NCBI GenBank assembly: GCA_031551255.1
Contig: JAVBNW010000037.1
Coordinates: 1 to 51,189 of the forward strand
Length of the DNA stretch: 51,189 nucleotides
Origin: JAVBNW01 sp031551255
GTDB taxonomy: Bacteria; Bacillota; Clostridia; Christensenellales; UBA1750
Direction of reading: 5' to 3'
Shown: piece by piece, positions 26,248-35,133 of the stretch
Layout of the letters: every line of letters begins with the position of its first letter
How positions within the stretch are numbered: position 1 is the stretch's first letter
Program-made: the position numbers and the translations under genes
Notes under the pieces: generated by a model
Databases searched by the model: none
Seen by the model: the letters and a program-made list of their open reading frames with translations, nothing else
Told to the model about the DNA's origin: nothing

Positions 26248-26563
26248 ATAACCAAACCGGCAAGGCCTGCCTGCGACACCTTCTTTCAAAACGCCATAAC
26301 ATTTTGAGGAAGAGGAGGTTTCGCGGGAATAGAACGCAGTGCAAACCGAATTGGCAAGCCCTGCCGTTTCTCACTGCGTCGTTCCTCTTAATCCTCAAAA
26401 CCGCCTCAGCGATTTTGAGGAAGAGGAGGTTTCACGAAGCGCCAAATCCCGTGAAACACTTAGGTGTTTCGCGGGAATAGAGCGCAGTGCAAACCGACGA
26501 GGATTGCATGCACGGGACTTCCTGTGTATACTGTGCATAGAAATACAGATTTCGGAGCGGATT
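26248..26563. repeat. Repeat-rich leader region before nadK with competing hairpins
   Basis: A direct repeat occurs at 26301-26349 and 26412-26497. Copy 2 is interrupted by 37 bases (26434-26470) that, with flanking bases, form a 13-bp hairpin (TCCCGTGAAACAC at 26447 with GTGTTTCGCGGGA at 26464). Between the copies, CCTCTTAATCCTCAAAA (about 26384-26400) can pair with TTTTGAGGAAGAGG of either copy. CGCAGTG (26335) also pairs with CACTGCG (26372). A -10-like TATACT lies at 26526-26531. No gene is supported. Confidence 0.6.
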
Positions 26564-27379
26564 ATGCAAGTTGGAGTTTTAATGGGGAAGGCGGACGGCG
26601 CTTCCAGGGCGCTCGCAGAGCGCGCCGCCATGGCCTTTGAGCAGTGGGGCTCTCATTGCAGGGTCGGCGCGACCCCTCCACTGGAAACCGAGGAAAGCTT
26701 CTTTGACGGCCTGGACGCGCTGCTCGCCATCGGCGGCGACGGCACCATCCTCACCTCGGCGCATAGGGCCGCGCAGCGCGGCATTCCGGTGCTGGGCGTT
26801 AATCTTGGCAGACTGGGGTTTCTTACCGAGGTGGAACCAGAGGGTATCGAGGCCGCGGCCGCGCGGCTGATTGAGGGCGATTACCGGCTCGAGCACCGAT
26901 TGATGCTTCAGGCGGACGCCGGTGGAAAGACCTGGTACGCGCTCAACGAAATCGTACTGGAGGGCATGCGCAGGGGAAGGCTGATGTGGTTCGATACGGC
27001 CATCGACGGCGGTCGGCCCGACCGGCTGGCGTGCGACGGCCTGATGGTATCCAGCCCTACGGGCTCTACCGCCTATTCGCTCTCGTGCGGCGGACCGATC
27101 CTATCCCCCGAGCTTGACGCGCTGCTCGTCACCACCATCTGCGCGCACACGCTCAGGGCGCGCTCGCTGGTGGTTTCACCGGATGCTGAGGTTTCGCTTT
27201 CCTCGGGCGACGATGCGGATGCCGCGTTGTATGCCGACGGCCGCAGGGAGGCGATCGTTCCGTCGGGCTCGGCGGTATGCGTTCGGCGCGCGCCGTTTGA
27301 TCTTAAGATGATACGCTTTGAGCATGGCGATTTTTATTCGCTCGTGCGCAAGAAGCTTTCCGAGTGGAGCCACTCATGA
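26564..27379 (+). CDS. nadK: NAD kinase
   Basis: The 271-residue enzyme phosphorylates NAD to NADP. It has the invariant GGDGT (residues 57-61) and the GVNLGRLGFLTEVEP stretch. The second motif TGSTAYSLSCGGPI lies near residue 165 and is followed by SPDAEVSLSSGD-type beta strands. The start is ATG 26564, with GGAG 7 bases upstream; the frame open to 26339 crosses the repeat region and is not used. It is followed by argR after 31 bases. Confidence 0.95.
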   Translation: MQVGVLMGKADGASRALAERAAMAFEQWGSHCRVGATPPLETEESFFDGLDALLAIGGDGTILTSAHRAAQRGIPVLGVNLGRLGFLTEVEPEGIEAAAARLIEGDYRLEHRLMLQADAGGKTWYALNEIVLEGMRRGRLMWFDTAIDGGRPDRLACDGLMVSSPTGSTAYSLSCGGPILSPELDALLVTTICAHTLRARSLVVSPDAEVSLSSGDDADAALYADGRREAIVPSGSAVCVRRAPFDLKMIRFEHGDFYSLVRKKLSEWSHS

Positions 27380-27410
27380 TGGCTCGCGCGGGGGCAAAGG
27401 AGGGATGGCC

Positions 27411-27860
27411 ATGAAGGCGGAACGCCATGCGGTCATTTTGGATGTAATCGAAAAGCAGACGGTGCAGACGCAGGAAGAGCTTGCCGACGTTCTTCGGCAG
27501 CGGGGCATCGCCGTGACTCAGGCGACGGTTTCGCGGGATATCAAAGAGCTTAGGCTCATCAAGGTGCTCGCGGATAACGGAGCGTACCGCTACGCATCGG
27601 TAGGCAGGGCCGAACGGGGTATGACGGAGAGGTTCATTAGAATTTTTGCCGAATCGGTGCTTTCGGTTAACTCCGCCGAAAACATCGTGGTGGTCAGGAC
27701 GCTTTCCGGCTCGGCAAACGTGGCCGCCGAGGCCATCGATGCGCTGAACTGGCCCGAAATCGTAGGAACTCTCGCGGGGGACAACACGATCATGGTCGTG
27801 GTTAAATCCGCCGAATCCGCGCCCGAGGTCATGCGGCGCTTCAGGAGCATGATGCGGTAA
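27411..27860 (+). CDS. argR: Arginine repressor
   Basis: This 149-residue protein has the ArgR N-terminal winged helix (RHAVILDVIEKQTVQTQEEL, VTQATVSRDIKELRLIKV) and the C-terminal oligomerisation/arginine-binding domain (SGSANVAAEAIDALNWPEIVGTLAGDNTIMVV, quoted in part). It represses arginine synthesis genes. The ATG at 27411 is 7 bases after AGGAGG; the ATG at 27405 is too close. Its stop overlaps the recN start by one base. Confidence 0.96.
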   Translation: MKAERHAVILDVIEKQTVQTQEELADVLRQRGIAVTQATVSRDIKELRLIKVLADNGAYRYASVGRAERGMTERFIRIFAESVLSVNSAENIVVVRTLSGSANVAAEAIDALNWPEIVGTLAGDNTIMVVVKSAESAPEVMRRFRSMMR

Positions 27861-29566
27861 TGCTGCGAAAAATCGCCATTGAAAATATTGCCTTAATCGA
27901 AGAGTTGACCGTGCCCTTCGGTGCGGGCTTTTCCGCGCTTACCGGCGAAACCGGCGCGGGAAAATCCATCCTGGTGGATGCGATGAATTTGGCCCTGGGC
28001 GAGCGCGCGGACAGGGAGCTGATCCGCACCGGGGCGGATAAGGCGCGGGTGGAAGCGGAATTCGACGTTTCGGACAATGCGCGCGCCACTGCGCTGCTCG
28101 CCCAATGGGGCATCCGGCCAACGGATGGGCGCATCGCCGTTTCGCGGGAATTGAGCGCGTCCGGGAGGAGCGCGGTAAAGATCGGCGGCGCCGCGCAGCC
28201 GCTTTCGGCGCTTCGGCAGCTCACCTCGCTGCTGGTCGATCTGCACGGCCAGCACGAGCACCAGTCGTTGCTGGATGAAGGCCGCCATATCGACATCCTG
28301 GATGCCTACGCGGGCGAGGCGATTGCGCCGCTCGCAAGCGCGGCGAGGGATTGCTACGCGCAATACGCCAAGTCGCGACGCGAGCTTGCGTCGCTGTCCG
28401 GCGATGCTCGCGAGAGGGCGCACCGCCTGGACATGCTCTCCTTTCAAATCCGCGAAATCGATCAGGCGCGCTTGAAGGAAGGGGAGGAGGAGGAGCTGCG
28501 CGCACACAGGGACAAGCTGCGCAACAAAGAGGCGATCGCGTCGGCCATCGCATCCGCGCACGCTCTGCTCGCGGGGAGCGAGCGGTCAAGAGGAGCGGCG
28601 GATGCGCTGAAGATGGCGGCTTCGCAGATGCGCTCCATCGAGGAATATGCCGAAGATTACGCCCAGCTCGCCGTCCGCATCGAGGAGGCGGCCTATGCGA
28701 TGGAGGACGCCGCGATGGAGATCGGCGCGCTGTCCGAGGAAGAAGACGCGGATCCTCGCAGGGCGGATGCCATCGAGCAGCGACTCGACGACATCAGGGC
28801 GCTCAAGCGAAAGTACGGGGACGACATCCCCGGCATTCTCGCCTATCGCGACGAGGCCGAAGAGGAACTTGACAGGCTCAACCACGGCGAAGAATGGGCC
28901 AAGCAGCTCGAGGAGAACATCGCGCAGCTGCGCGTTAAACTACTTGCCGCCTGCGAGGCGCTGTCCGCGGCCCGCGCGCAGGCCGCGGAGCGCTACGGCG
29001 CCGAGGTTCTTGCGCAGCTTTCCGACCTTGGCATGGGTAAGGCGAAGTTCATCATCGAGGTGGAGCCGCCCGAGGAGGGCTTTGAAGACGGGCACTTCAG
29101 CGCGTCCGGCTACGACCGCGTGCGCTTTTTGTTCTCAGCCAATGCGGGCGAACCCGTCAAGCCGCTGTCGCGCATCGCGTCGGGGGGCGAGATGTCCCGC
29201 ACGATGTTGGCGCTCAAGTCCGTCAGCGCCGGCGAGGTCGGCTGCCTGATTTTCGACGAGATCGATACCGGCATAAGTGGCCGCATGGCGCAGGCGGTGG
29301 GCGAGAAGATTGCCCGCATCGCCCGGGGCAGGCAGATTATCTGCGTCACCCACCTGCCACAGATCGCCTGCATGGCCGACGAGCAGTACGCCGTATACAA
29401 GACCGAGCAGTGCGGGCGGGCGGAAACGCGGGTGGAAAAGCTTGACCGCGAAGGGCGCGTAGCCGAAATCGCCCGGCTGGTCGGCGGCGCGGACGGAGAG
29501 GCCGCCGCGCACGAACATGCGGAGGGCATGCTCCGAGCGGCGGCGGCCCGCAAGAAGGAGATATAG
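27860..29566 (+). CDS. recN: DNA repair protein RecN
   Basis: A 568-residue SMC-like ATPase for double-strand-break repair. It has Walker A GETGAGKS (residues 29-36), a long central coiled coil (about 160-370), the ABC-type signature RIASGGEMSR (about 435-445) and Walker B CLIFDEIDTGISG. It ends the conserved block. In many spore formers spoIVB and spo0A come next; here they do not. A terminator follows within 35 bases. Confidence 0.97.
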   Translation: MLRKIAIENIALIEELTVPFGAGFSALTGETGAGKSILVDAMNLALGERADRELIRTGADKARVEAEFDVSDNARATALLAQWGIRPTDGRIAVSRELSASGRSAVKIGGAAQPLSALRQLTSLLVDLHGQHEHQSLLDEGRHIDILDAYAGEAIAPLASAARDCYAQYAKSRRELASLSGDARERAHRLDMLSFQIREIDQARLKEGEEEELRAHRDKLRNKEAIASAIASAHALLAGSERSRGAADALKMAASQMRSIEEYAEDYAQLAVRIEEAAYAMEDAAMEIGALSEEEDADPRRADAIEQRLDDIRALKRKYGDDIPGILAYRDEAEEELDRLNHGEEWAKQLEENIAQLRVKLLAACEALSAARAQAAERYGAEVLAQLSDLGMGKAKFIIEVEPPEEGFEDGHFSASGYDRVRFLFSANAGEPVKPLSRIASGGEMSRTMLALKSVSAGEVGCLIFDEIDTGISGRMAQAVGEKIARIARGRQIICVTHLPQIACMADEQYAVYKTEQCGRAETRVEKLDREGRVAEIARLVGGADGEAAAHEHAEGMLRAAAARKKEI

Positions 29567-29600
29567 CCTTCCGCTAAAACAGAAGACGGAATCGTTTTGC

Positions 29601-29632
29601 AAAGGCGAAGCCGGATGGCATGCGCCTTTTTT
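29601..29632 (+). terminator. Intrinsic terminator after recN
   Basis: AAAGGCG (29601-29607) pairs with CGCCTTT (29623-29629), with an inner GCC/GGC extension. It is followed by a T6 run, closing the asp23-recN block. Confidence 0.75.
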
Positions 29633-30156
29633 GTCGTGCCAACCTGTACACATATGTATTCCATATTATGTAAATTTTTGTTTATAGTTTCCAAAGCTGA
29701 TTGCGGCGAAGAAAATTTTTCGTAAAAGCAGAATCTCAATGGTGCTACTGCATCTTGTGCGGACATTTCGCACTATTAAAATAATCCATAAAGTCATATA
29801 GTTTGCATAATGGGATTGGGCCGCAAGCAACGTCTATCTTCAGCCATATTATAACCTTTCGACTGATGTCAACATACCGAACAAAAATGCGCGCCAATAC
29901 GTAAAAATTTTTTTGAATGCGCCTAATTTTGATTCCAATAAGATGAAATCGGATATAAGTTTCGATGTAGTTGATACCACGCTCTTTTTTGCCATCTATG
30001 CCATCTATGTGTAGAAATGGCTGGTCATAGCATCATGCTGCACCTTTTTCGCTCAAGAAGCGTTAGTGAGTAAAAGCATGTTGCGGATAGTTAATTGCTC
30101 TATTAGCGATCGAACAATAGATAATAGTTGATTATATGAAATAGGAGGGCTATTGG
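29633..30156. other. AT-rich intergenic region after recN
   Basis: About 520 bases, clearly more AT-rich than the recN side. A short direct repeat GCCATCTAT occurs twice at about 29991-30009. No gene is supported. A good AGGAGG at 30143-30148 serves the next gene. Confidence 0.5.
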
Positions 30157-31188
30157 ATGGAGGATCAGTACAAGCTGCTACATGTTACATACCCACCGAT
30201 CACTTCGTATCAAACCCATGCTCCGGCATTGTCGATCATATGCGATAGAAAAGATTATCTTCCATGGTTTTTGTTTGAATATATGCGATTAAGAGAGCGA
30301 AGAGACGGCATCAATTACTATAATCTTACGTTAACTCATAAAGACGCATGCCCGTTTTTATCCATGAAAAAAATATTTGCCGACGAGGCGAATTTGCTTG
30401 CAAAGAAAAACTTTTTAGACTTTTTTATATCTTCTCTTCAGCAAGACTATTACATCATTCCTCTAGTAGCTGTTCCATTTATTAGTAAATATGAGATGCC
30501 TAAAAGCGCAAAGCCAATCGTACATCCTATTTTTATTTTTGGCTATAACCATAGAACCTCCGTTTTTCATGCAGCCGATTTTTTCCAAAGCAAATATAAA
30601 TTTGCGACCATACCATATGCAGAAATGATTGCTGCATGTGAAATTGTAGATTATCATACATATGAATTTCAAGGTGCGCTTCGTCTCATCAAGCATGAAC
30701 GAAACCCGAAAGCAAAAGAATATACCGCAATGGATATTCTTAGGCAAATCAAGAGCTATTTTGATGGAAACCGGGGCGATGCACTCTGTGAAGCAGATGT
30801 TGATGATCCCTGGTGCGATCCGGACCATATGATTTCCGCTGAAAATATGCGATTCGGTTTTGAGGTTATGTATGGGCGCCTGCAATCGGAATTTGAGCTG
30901 CTTAAGAATAAGACACCTTGGGACTCACGCATATTGCCTATTTTATGTGATCATAAAAAGGTGCTATGGATGGCGGTTCAGCATTTGGCAAGTACGAATT
31001 GTCCACAATTGCTGGAATTTGTAGATCAATACAAAGATCTATATATTGACTTCTGTATATTGCGCAATTCAACAATAAAAATGGTAATGGAAAACATGTA
31101 TGATATTCATAGTCAAAGCAAAATCGATTCTTTAAAAAAAAGAGAATCTAAGCTTATAATGCAAACGCTGCGATATTGTGGGTTTTAG
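30157..31188 (+). CDS. Orphan protein, possibly BtrH/C39-like papain-fold relative
   Basis: This 343-residue soluble protein is much more AT-rich than its surroundings, indicating recent acquisition. A central stretch (about residues 124-160: HPIFIFGYNHRTSVFHAADF, then SKYKFATIPYAEMIAACE) recalls the GYD-x-FxxxDFF core of proteins in peptide or NRPS natural-product clusters that are related to the butirosin protein BtrH. This is from memory and is weak. A catalytic cysteine is not obvious. The start ATG has AGGAGG 8 bases upstream. No biosynthetic genes are nearby, so the role is open. Confidence 0.8.
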   Translation: MEDQYKLLHVTYPPITSYQTHAPALSIICDRKDYLPWFLFEYMRLRERRDGINYYNLTLTHKDACPFLSMKKIFADEANLLAKKNFLDFFISSLQQDYYIIPLVAVPFISKYEMPKSAKPIVHPIFIFGYNHRTSVFHAADFFQSKYKFATIPYAEMIAACEIVDYHTYEFQGALRLIKHERNPKAKEYTAMDILRQIKSYFDGNRGDALCEADVDDPWCDPDHMISAENMRFGFEVMYGRLQSEFELLKNKTPWDSRILPILCDHKKVLWMAVQHLASTNCPQLLEFVDQYKDLYIDFCILRNSTIKMVMENMYDIHSQSKIDSLKKRESKLIMQTLRYCGF

Positions 31189-31465
31189 GGACACGCCCTA
31201 GGCGCTGGAGCAAGTGGACAATAACCTTGGCTTGCGAGCACAGAGTATGGACACAGTGCGTCCAATAGCCTTACCGCTGCTATTGTCGAAAAGATATTTC
31301 TTGTCGCCTTCCTATGCTTAAGAACTTTTCCGGATTTATCCGCAAGATTTCTCCCGCAAATGGGCCGTGTTGCAGTTTATCCGCGTCATTTTGTTCGAAG
31401 TGTCGCGCAGCATACAAACGACGCTCATTTTTCGCCCACCGAAGACAGAGCCTTGCCAATAAAAT

Positions 31466-31598
31466 AGACCGAGCGCTGTAAGCGCTCGGTCTCGGCACGA
31501 TGATAAACTGCGGTTTATCATCGCATAAGACGGCCTTCCGAAAAGATCTCTCGCTTAAAATTATCACGTCTTGCGTCATTTCCGGCCGGGCTTGCATA
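31466..31598 (+). repeat. Diverged interspersed repeat, copy B, with tandem hairpins
   Basis: GACCGAGCGCT and AGCGCTCGGTC (31466-31490) form a perfect 11-bp stem. GATGATAAAC and GTTTATCATC (31500-31523) form a perfect 10-bp stem. Bases 31499-31528 match 10308-10280 (minus), and 31519-31598 match 9040-8962 (minus). The shared features show a repeated noncoding module rather than chance. Confidence 0.55.
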
Positions 31599-31750
31599 TC
31601 GGTAGGTATGTGCCTGCGACCGTACAGCCTTGCAATTCGCCAATACTCACGGCAATCTCCTAAGATCGATTGCCGCAGGTCGCGCACCGACCTATCAGCG
31701 TGCTGGTTTGCACCTTCGGAGCGCACGGCTTCAGCCACCCCGCGACTCTT

Positions 31751-31804
31751 TTATGCGGGCCTCGGGCCATGCCCCGGGAAGGCCCGCATAATGCAAGGTT
31801 TTTT
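31751..31804 (+). terminator. Strong plus-direction terminator-like hairpin
   Basis: TTATGCGGGCCT (31751-31762) pairs with AGGCCCGCATAA (31780-31791), and an inner CGGGCC/CCCGGG region is also self-complementary. A T6 run follows at 31799-31804. The nearest plus-strand gene ends 560 bases upstream, so it may end an unannotated transcript. Confidence 0.6.
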
Positions 31805-31882
31805 CCGGTTTCCGCATCTATCTTTTCATGTTGGCTCTGTCATCGGCCTGTTTTAACCGCGCATTGTCACCATTGTGCCGGC

Positions 31883-32833
31883 TCACCCAAAGATCTTAGC
31901 ATACTCCGAGTCGATCGTCGTAAGCTCGTCGGCGGTCAATTCCCATTCGCCCGCCTGCGCGTTCGTGACCGCCTGGCGCGCGTTTTTTGCGCCGACCAGC
32001 GCGCATGTCATGCCCTTTTGCTGCGCCACCCAGTTGATGGACACCTGCGCGACCGGACGGTCGTGCGCCTTGGCGATTTTTTCGAGAACCTCAAGCAGCG
32101 TAAGCACCTTGGGCCATACTTCCGGCGCGAAGAAGCCGTAGAACGCCGCGCGCTTGTCGCCGCCCTCCACCTTGGGGGGCTCTTTGAACTTGCCGGTTAA
32201 GGCCCCTGCGCCCAGGCTGCCGTAGGAAAGGATCGCGATGCCGTGCTCGCGGCAGTAAGTAAGGATGCCGTTTTCCTCGATATCCTTGCAAAGCAGCGAA
32301 TACTGCGGCTGCAAGCTCGCCAGGTCGCCCGCCGCGCGGCACTCGTCCATCTGCGTGGGGGAGAAGTTCGATACGCCGATTTCGCGGATCTTGCCCTGCT
32401 TTTTAAGCTTCATCAGCGCGTCCATCGTATCGGCGATGGGGGTGCCGAGCTTGTCGGGCCAGTGGCACTGATATAGATCGATAAAATCGGTGCCCAGGCG
32501 GCGAAGCGAGTCTTCGATTTCCTTGGCGATGCTCATAGGGCTCAGGTCGTTGCGCGTCGAGCCGGTGCCTTCCCATGGAAGCCCGCACTTGGTGGCGATG
32601 ATGTAAGAATCGCGCGCTCTGCCCGCGATCGCTTTTCCGACGATCGTTTCGGAATTGCCTCTGCCGTATACCGGCGCGGTGTCGATGAGCGTAACGCCCT
32701 GGTCGAACGACGCATGGATTGCCTCGATGGCCTCCTTTTCGTCGATCTTTCCCCAGAAATCTCCGCCCATCGCCCACGTGCCTACGCCGACGACGGATAC
32801 CTTTTCAATGGAACCGATGGAATTGTAGCGCAT
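31883..32833 (-). CDS. Aldo/keto reductase
   Basis: A 316-residue NADPH-dependent reductase of the AKR (beta/alpha)8-barrel type. The catalytic tetrad is visible as IDTAPVYG (Asp and Tyr), IIATKCG (Lys) and LYQCHWPD (His). GVSNFSPTQMDE and the C-terminal cofactor segment (WVAQQKGMTCALVGAKNARQ) also fit. The substrate is unknown. GGGAGGG precedes the ATG. It lies 35 bases downstream of the aldolase on the same strand and is probably co-transcribed, so a sugar- or aldehyde-related role is likely. Confidence 0.93.
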   Translation of the reverse strand: MRYNSIGSIEKVSVVGVGTWAMGGDFWGKIDEKEAIEAIHASFDQGVTLIDTAPVYGRGNSETIVGKAIAGRARDSYIIATKCGLPWEGTGSTRNDLSPMSIAKEIEDSLRRLGTDFIDLYQCHWPDKLGTPIADTMDALMKLKKQGKIREIGVSNFSPTQMDECRAAGDLASLQPQYSLLCKDIEENGILTYCREHGIAILSYGSLGAGALTGKFKEPPKVEGGDKRAAFYGFFAPEVWPKVLTLLEVLEKIAKAHDRPVAQVSINWVAQQKGMTCALVGAKNARQAVTNAQAGEWELTADELTTIDSEYAKIFG

Positions 32834-32868
32834 AATGAGTTGACCCTCCCGTTATCCTCTATTTGGCG

Positions 32869-33798
32869 TTACGCCTTGCCGTTGCAGCCGAGTACGGCGG
32901 TGATCTTGTGCCGCACCATGTCGCGCAGCGCGTCGCGCGCGGGGGCGAGGTATTGGCGCGGGTCGAAGTGATCGGGATGCTCGGCGAAGTACTTGCGCAG
33001 CGTGCCGGTCATCGCAAGGCGCAGGTCGGAATCGATGTTGATCTTGCACACGGCCATGGATGCGGCCTTGCGCAGCATATCCTCAGGGACGCCCTGCGCG
33101 CCGGGCATCTTGCCGCCGTATTCGTTGATCATATCCACGTATTGGGGGATTACGCTCGAAGCGCCATGCAACACGATTGGAAAGCCCGGCAGCTTTTGCG
33201 ATACCTTTTCAAGGATATCAAAGCGCAGCCGCGGCTCGCCCTTAAACTTAAACGCGCCGTGGCTCGTGCCGATGGCGATGGCGAGCGAATCGACGCCCGT
33301 ACGGCTGACGAATTCTACAACTTCGTCGGGGTTGGTAAATTGCGCATCGTCCGCCGACACGTTCACAGCATCCTCGATGCCTGCGAGGCGCCCAAGCTCG
33401 CCCTCGACGGTGACGCCCCTGTCGTGGGCATAGTCAACCACCTGCTTGGTGAGCTTTACGTTGTCTTCAAACGAATGATGCGAGCCGTCGATCATCACCG
33501 AGGTAAAGCCGCCGTCGATGCAGCTTTTGCAGGTTTCAAAATCCGCGCCGTGATCAAGATGCACCACGATCGGAAGCCCCGTGTCCTGGATCGCCGCCTC
33601 GATCAGCTTCATCAGGTACACATGCTTGGCGTACTTGCGCGCACCCGCCGAAACCTGAAGGATCAGGGGCGCTTTTTCCATCATCGCGCCCTCGGTAATG
33701 CCCTGGATAATCTCCATGTTGTTCACGTTGAATGCGCCGATCGCATAGCCGCCCTCATAGGCCTTTTTCAGCATCTCTTTAGAGTTGACCATCGGCAT
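32869..33798 (-). CDS. fba: Class II fructose-bisphosphate aldolase family protein
   Basis: This 309-residue zinc-dependent aldolase cleaves fructose-1,6-bisphosphate or a related ketose bisphosphate. Features: GAFNVNNMEIIQGI at the N-terminus, the zinc/catalytic region VVHLDHG, IDGSHHSFEDN, EGELGR, GTSHG and LHGASSV. The KbaY/GatY tagatose-bisphosphate aldolases look similar, so specificity is not certain. I start at ATG 33798, 8 bases after AAGGAGGG. The upstream frame extension is unsupported and the ATG at 33804 is too close. Confidence 0.93.
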   Translation of the reverse strand: MPMVNSKEMLKKAYEGGYAIGAFNVNNMEIIQGITEGAMMEKAPLILQVSAGARKYAKHVYLMKLIEAAIQDTGLPIVVHLDHGADFETCKSCIDGGFTSVMIDGSHHSFEDNVKLTKQVVDYAHDRGVTVEGELGRLAGIEDAVNVSADDAQFTNPDEVVEFVSRTGVDSLAIAIGTSHGAFKFKGEPRLRFDILEKVSQKLPGFPIVLHGASSVIPQYVDMINEYGGKMPGAQGVPEDMLRKAASMAVCKINIDSDLRLAMTGTLRKYFAEHPDHFDPRQYLAPARDALRDMVRHKITAVLGCNGKA

Positions 33799-33997
33799 GC
33801 TCATTGCCCTCCTTATTATCAGCTTTTGTAAGTATAACAAAAAGCCGGTGGCTTTTCCAGCGAAAGGGGGGGCTGGAGGGCCTCTCTTTACGTGTATTTT
33901 GTAGAAATGTCACGATCCCGTCATGTTTATTTGTTATGCTATCATTACCGGATCGCATGACGAAGCGCGAATCCGGCGGAATAGAAGGAGAGGCAAC

Positions 33998-34918
33998 GTG
34001 AAAAAGAACATCGTCAGGATCGTCGTGATCGGTATCGTCGTGTTGGCCGGGGTGATCGTGGTGGCAAACAGCGTGTATACCGTAAGCGAGGGCTATACGG
34101 CGGCGCTGTTTACGCTGGGCAAGCTGGACGGGTTGGAGAGCCGCGCCGGGCTGCACTTTAAAGTTCCCTTTGTGCAGAGTGTTTCGATGATCGACGTCAA
34201 GGAAAAATCGATCGAAGTGCCGCAAAACGCCTATACCAAAGATACACAGACGGTTGAGAACCTGGTGGTGAAGGTGAACTACCGGCTGGATACCGCGCAG
34301 CTGGATAGCGTCATCCGTGAGATCGGCGTAAGCAACGTGCTGGGCACGATCGTAGAGCCCAACGTGTACGCGGTAACCCGCAACACCATCGGCCAGTATA
34401 CCGCCGACGCGCTGATCGCCAGCCGTGCGGAGATTACTCAGAGCATCCACGACGAACTGTTACGCAGGTTTGACGGCAAGGGCGTGGTTCTGATGGGCTT
34501 TACCATACAGAACATCGACTTTGAGGATAGCTTCGAGGCCGCCGTGCGCCGCAAGGTGGAGGCCGAGCAGAAGGCGCTCGAGGCGCAGAACCAAACGAAG
34601 GAAAAGCAGGAGCTCGCCAAGCAGCAGGTGATCAGCGCGCAGGCCGAGGCCGACGCGATCAAGGCCAAGGCGGACGCCGACGCGTACGCGATCGAGGCAA
34701 AGGCGAAGGCCGAGGCGCTCGCGATGGAGGTGCTCAACAAGCAGCTCGCGCAAAACCCCGCGTACATCGACTACCTGAAGGTGACGCTGTGGAACGGCCA
34801 GCTGCCGCTGGTGGATGGCGGGGATGCCGCGTCCATCATCGACATGCGCGATCTTCAGACCACTGCGCCCGCGAAAACGACGAGTCCGCCCGCGCAGGCT
34901 ACGGACGCGGCGGAATAA
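33998..34918 (+). CDS. SPFH/prohibitin-like membrane protein
   Basis: A 306-residue protein with one N-terminal membrane helix (about 6-26), an SPFH/Band 7 domain (about 27-190; TVSEGYTAALFTLGKL, FKVPFVQSV, NAYTKDTQTVENLVVKVNYR in part) and a long Ala/Glu/Lys-rich coiled coil (about 190-265) before a Pro/Thr-rich tail. Such proteins form large membrane-associated cages and organise membrane domains or proteases (HflC-like). The start is GTG 33998 with AAGGAG upstream; the upstream frame is not used. Divergent from the aldolase operon. Confidence 0.9.
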   Translation: MKKNIVRIVVIGIVVLAGVIVVANSVYTVSEGYTAALFTLGKLDGLESRAGLHFKVPFVQSVSMIDVKEKSIEVPQNAYTKDTQTVENLVVKVNYRLDTAQLDSVIREIGVSNVLGTIVEPNVYAVTRNTIGQYTADALIASRAEITQSIHDELLRRFDGKGVVLMGFTIQNIDFEDSFEAAVRRKVEAEQKALEAQNQTKEKQELAKQQVISAQAEADAIKAKADADAYAIEAKAKAEALAMEVLNKQLAQNPAYIDYLKVTLWNGQLPLVDGGDAASIIDMRDLQTTAPAKTTSPPAQATDAAE

Positions 34919-34933
34919 GCGTCGAAACTATGG

Positions 34934-34966
34934 GAGGGACGCTAGGCAATACGCCAAGCGTCCCTC
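34934..34966 (+). terminator. Hairpin after the SPFH gene
   Basis: GAGGGACGCT (34934-34943) pairs with AGCGTCCCTC (34957-34966), and GGC with GCC inside. No T-run follows. The same stem sequence recurs at 35134-35171. Confidence 0.6.
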
Positions 34967-34985
34967 AACCGACAACAAAGTCTAT

Positions 34986-35063
34986 CTGGGGCTCTGCCCC
35001 ATGCCCCGCCAGGGGATGCATCCCCTGGACCCCAGCTGAAAATGCCCGTGTGCGGGCATTTTC
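34986..35063. repeat. GC-rich three-way-junction element plus adjoining hairpin
   Basis: CTGGGG (34986-34991) and CCCCAG (35030-35035) close two inner hairpins, GGGGCTCTGCCCC and CCAGGGGATGCATCCCCTGG. This GGGGCTCTGCCCC/CCAGGGG pattern is a familiar intergenic repeat in Clostridia. An 11-bp perfect hairpin, GAAAATGCCCG/CGGGCATTTTC, follows at 35038-35063. Confidence 0.6.
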
Positions 35064-35133
35064 CTACTTGTTTCTCCCGGTTTTTTCAAAAGATGGCCGC
35101 CGAAGGCTTCCGCCGTGGCCTCTATCGGCGCAA

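Larger units (their letters stand above)
31189..31882. other. 694-base noncoding region with repeat and strong hairpins
   Basis: No gene is supported. The parts seen are a perfect hairpin (31466-31490), a second palindrome (31500-31523), the diverged repeat copy B (31519-31598), and a strong terminator-like hairpin (31751-31804). The minus-strand frame 31280-31738 crosses all of these and is judged not coding. Confidence 0.5.

Noticed and set aside
31280..31738. 152-codon minus-strand frame in the gap before the aldo/keto reductase
   Set aside because: It crosses perfect hairpins and the repeat module and lacks a ribosome-binding site.
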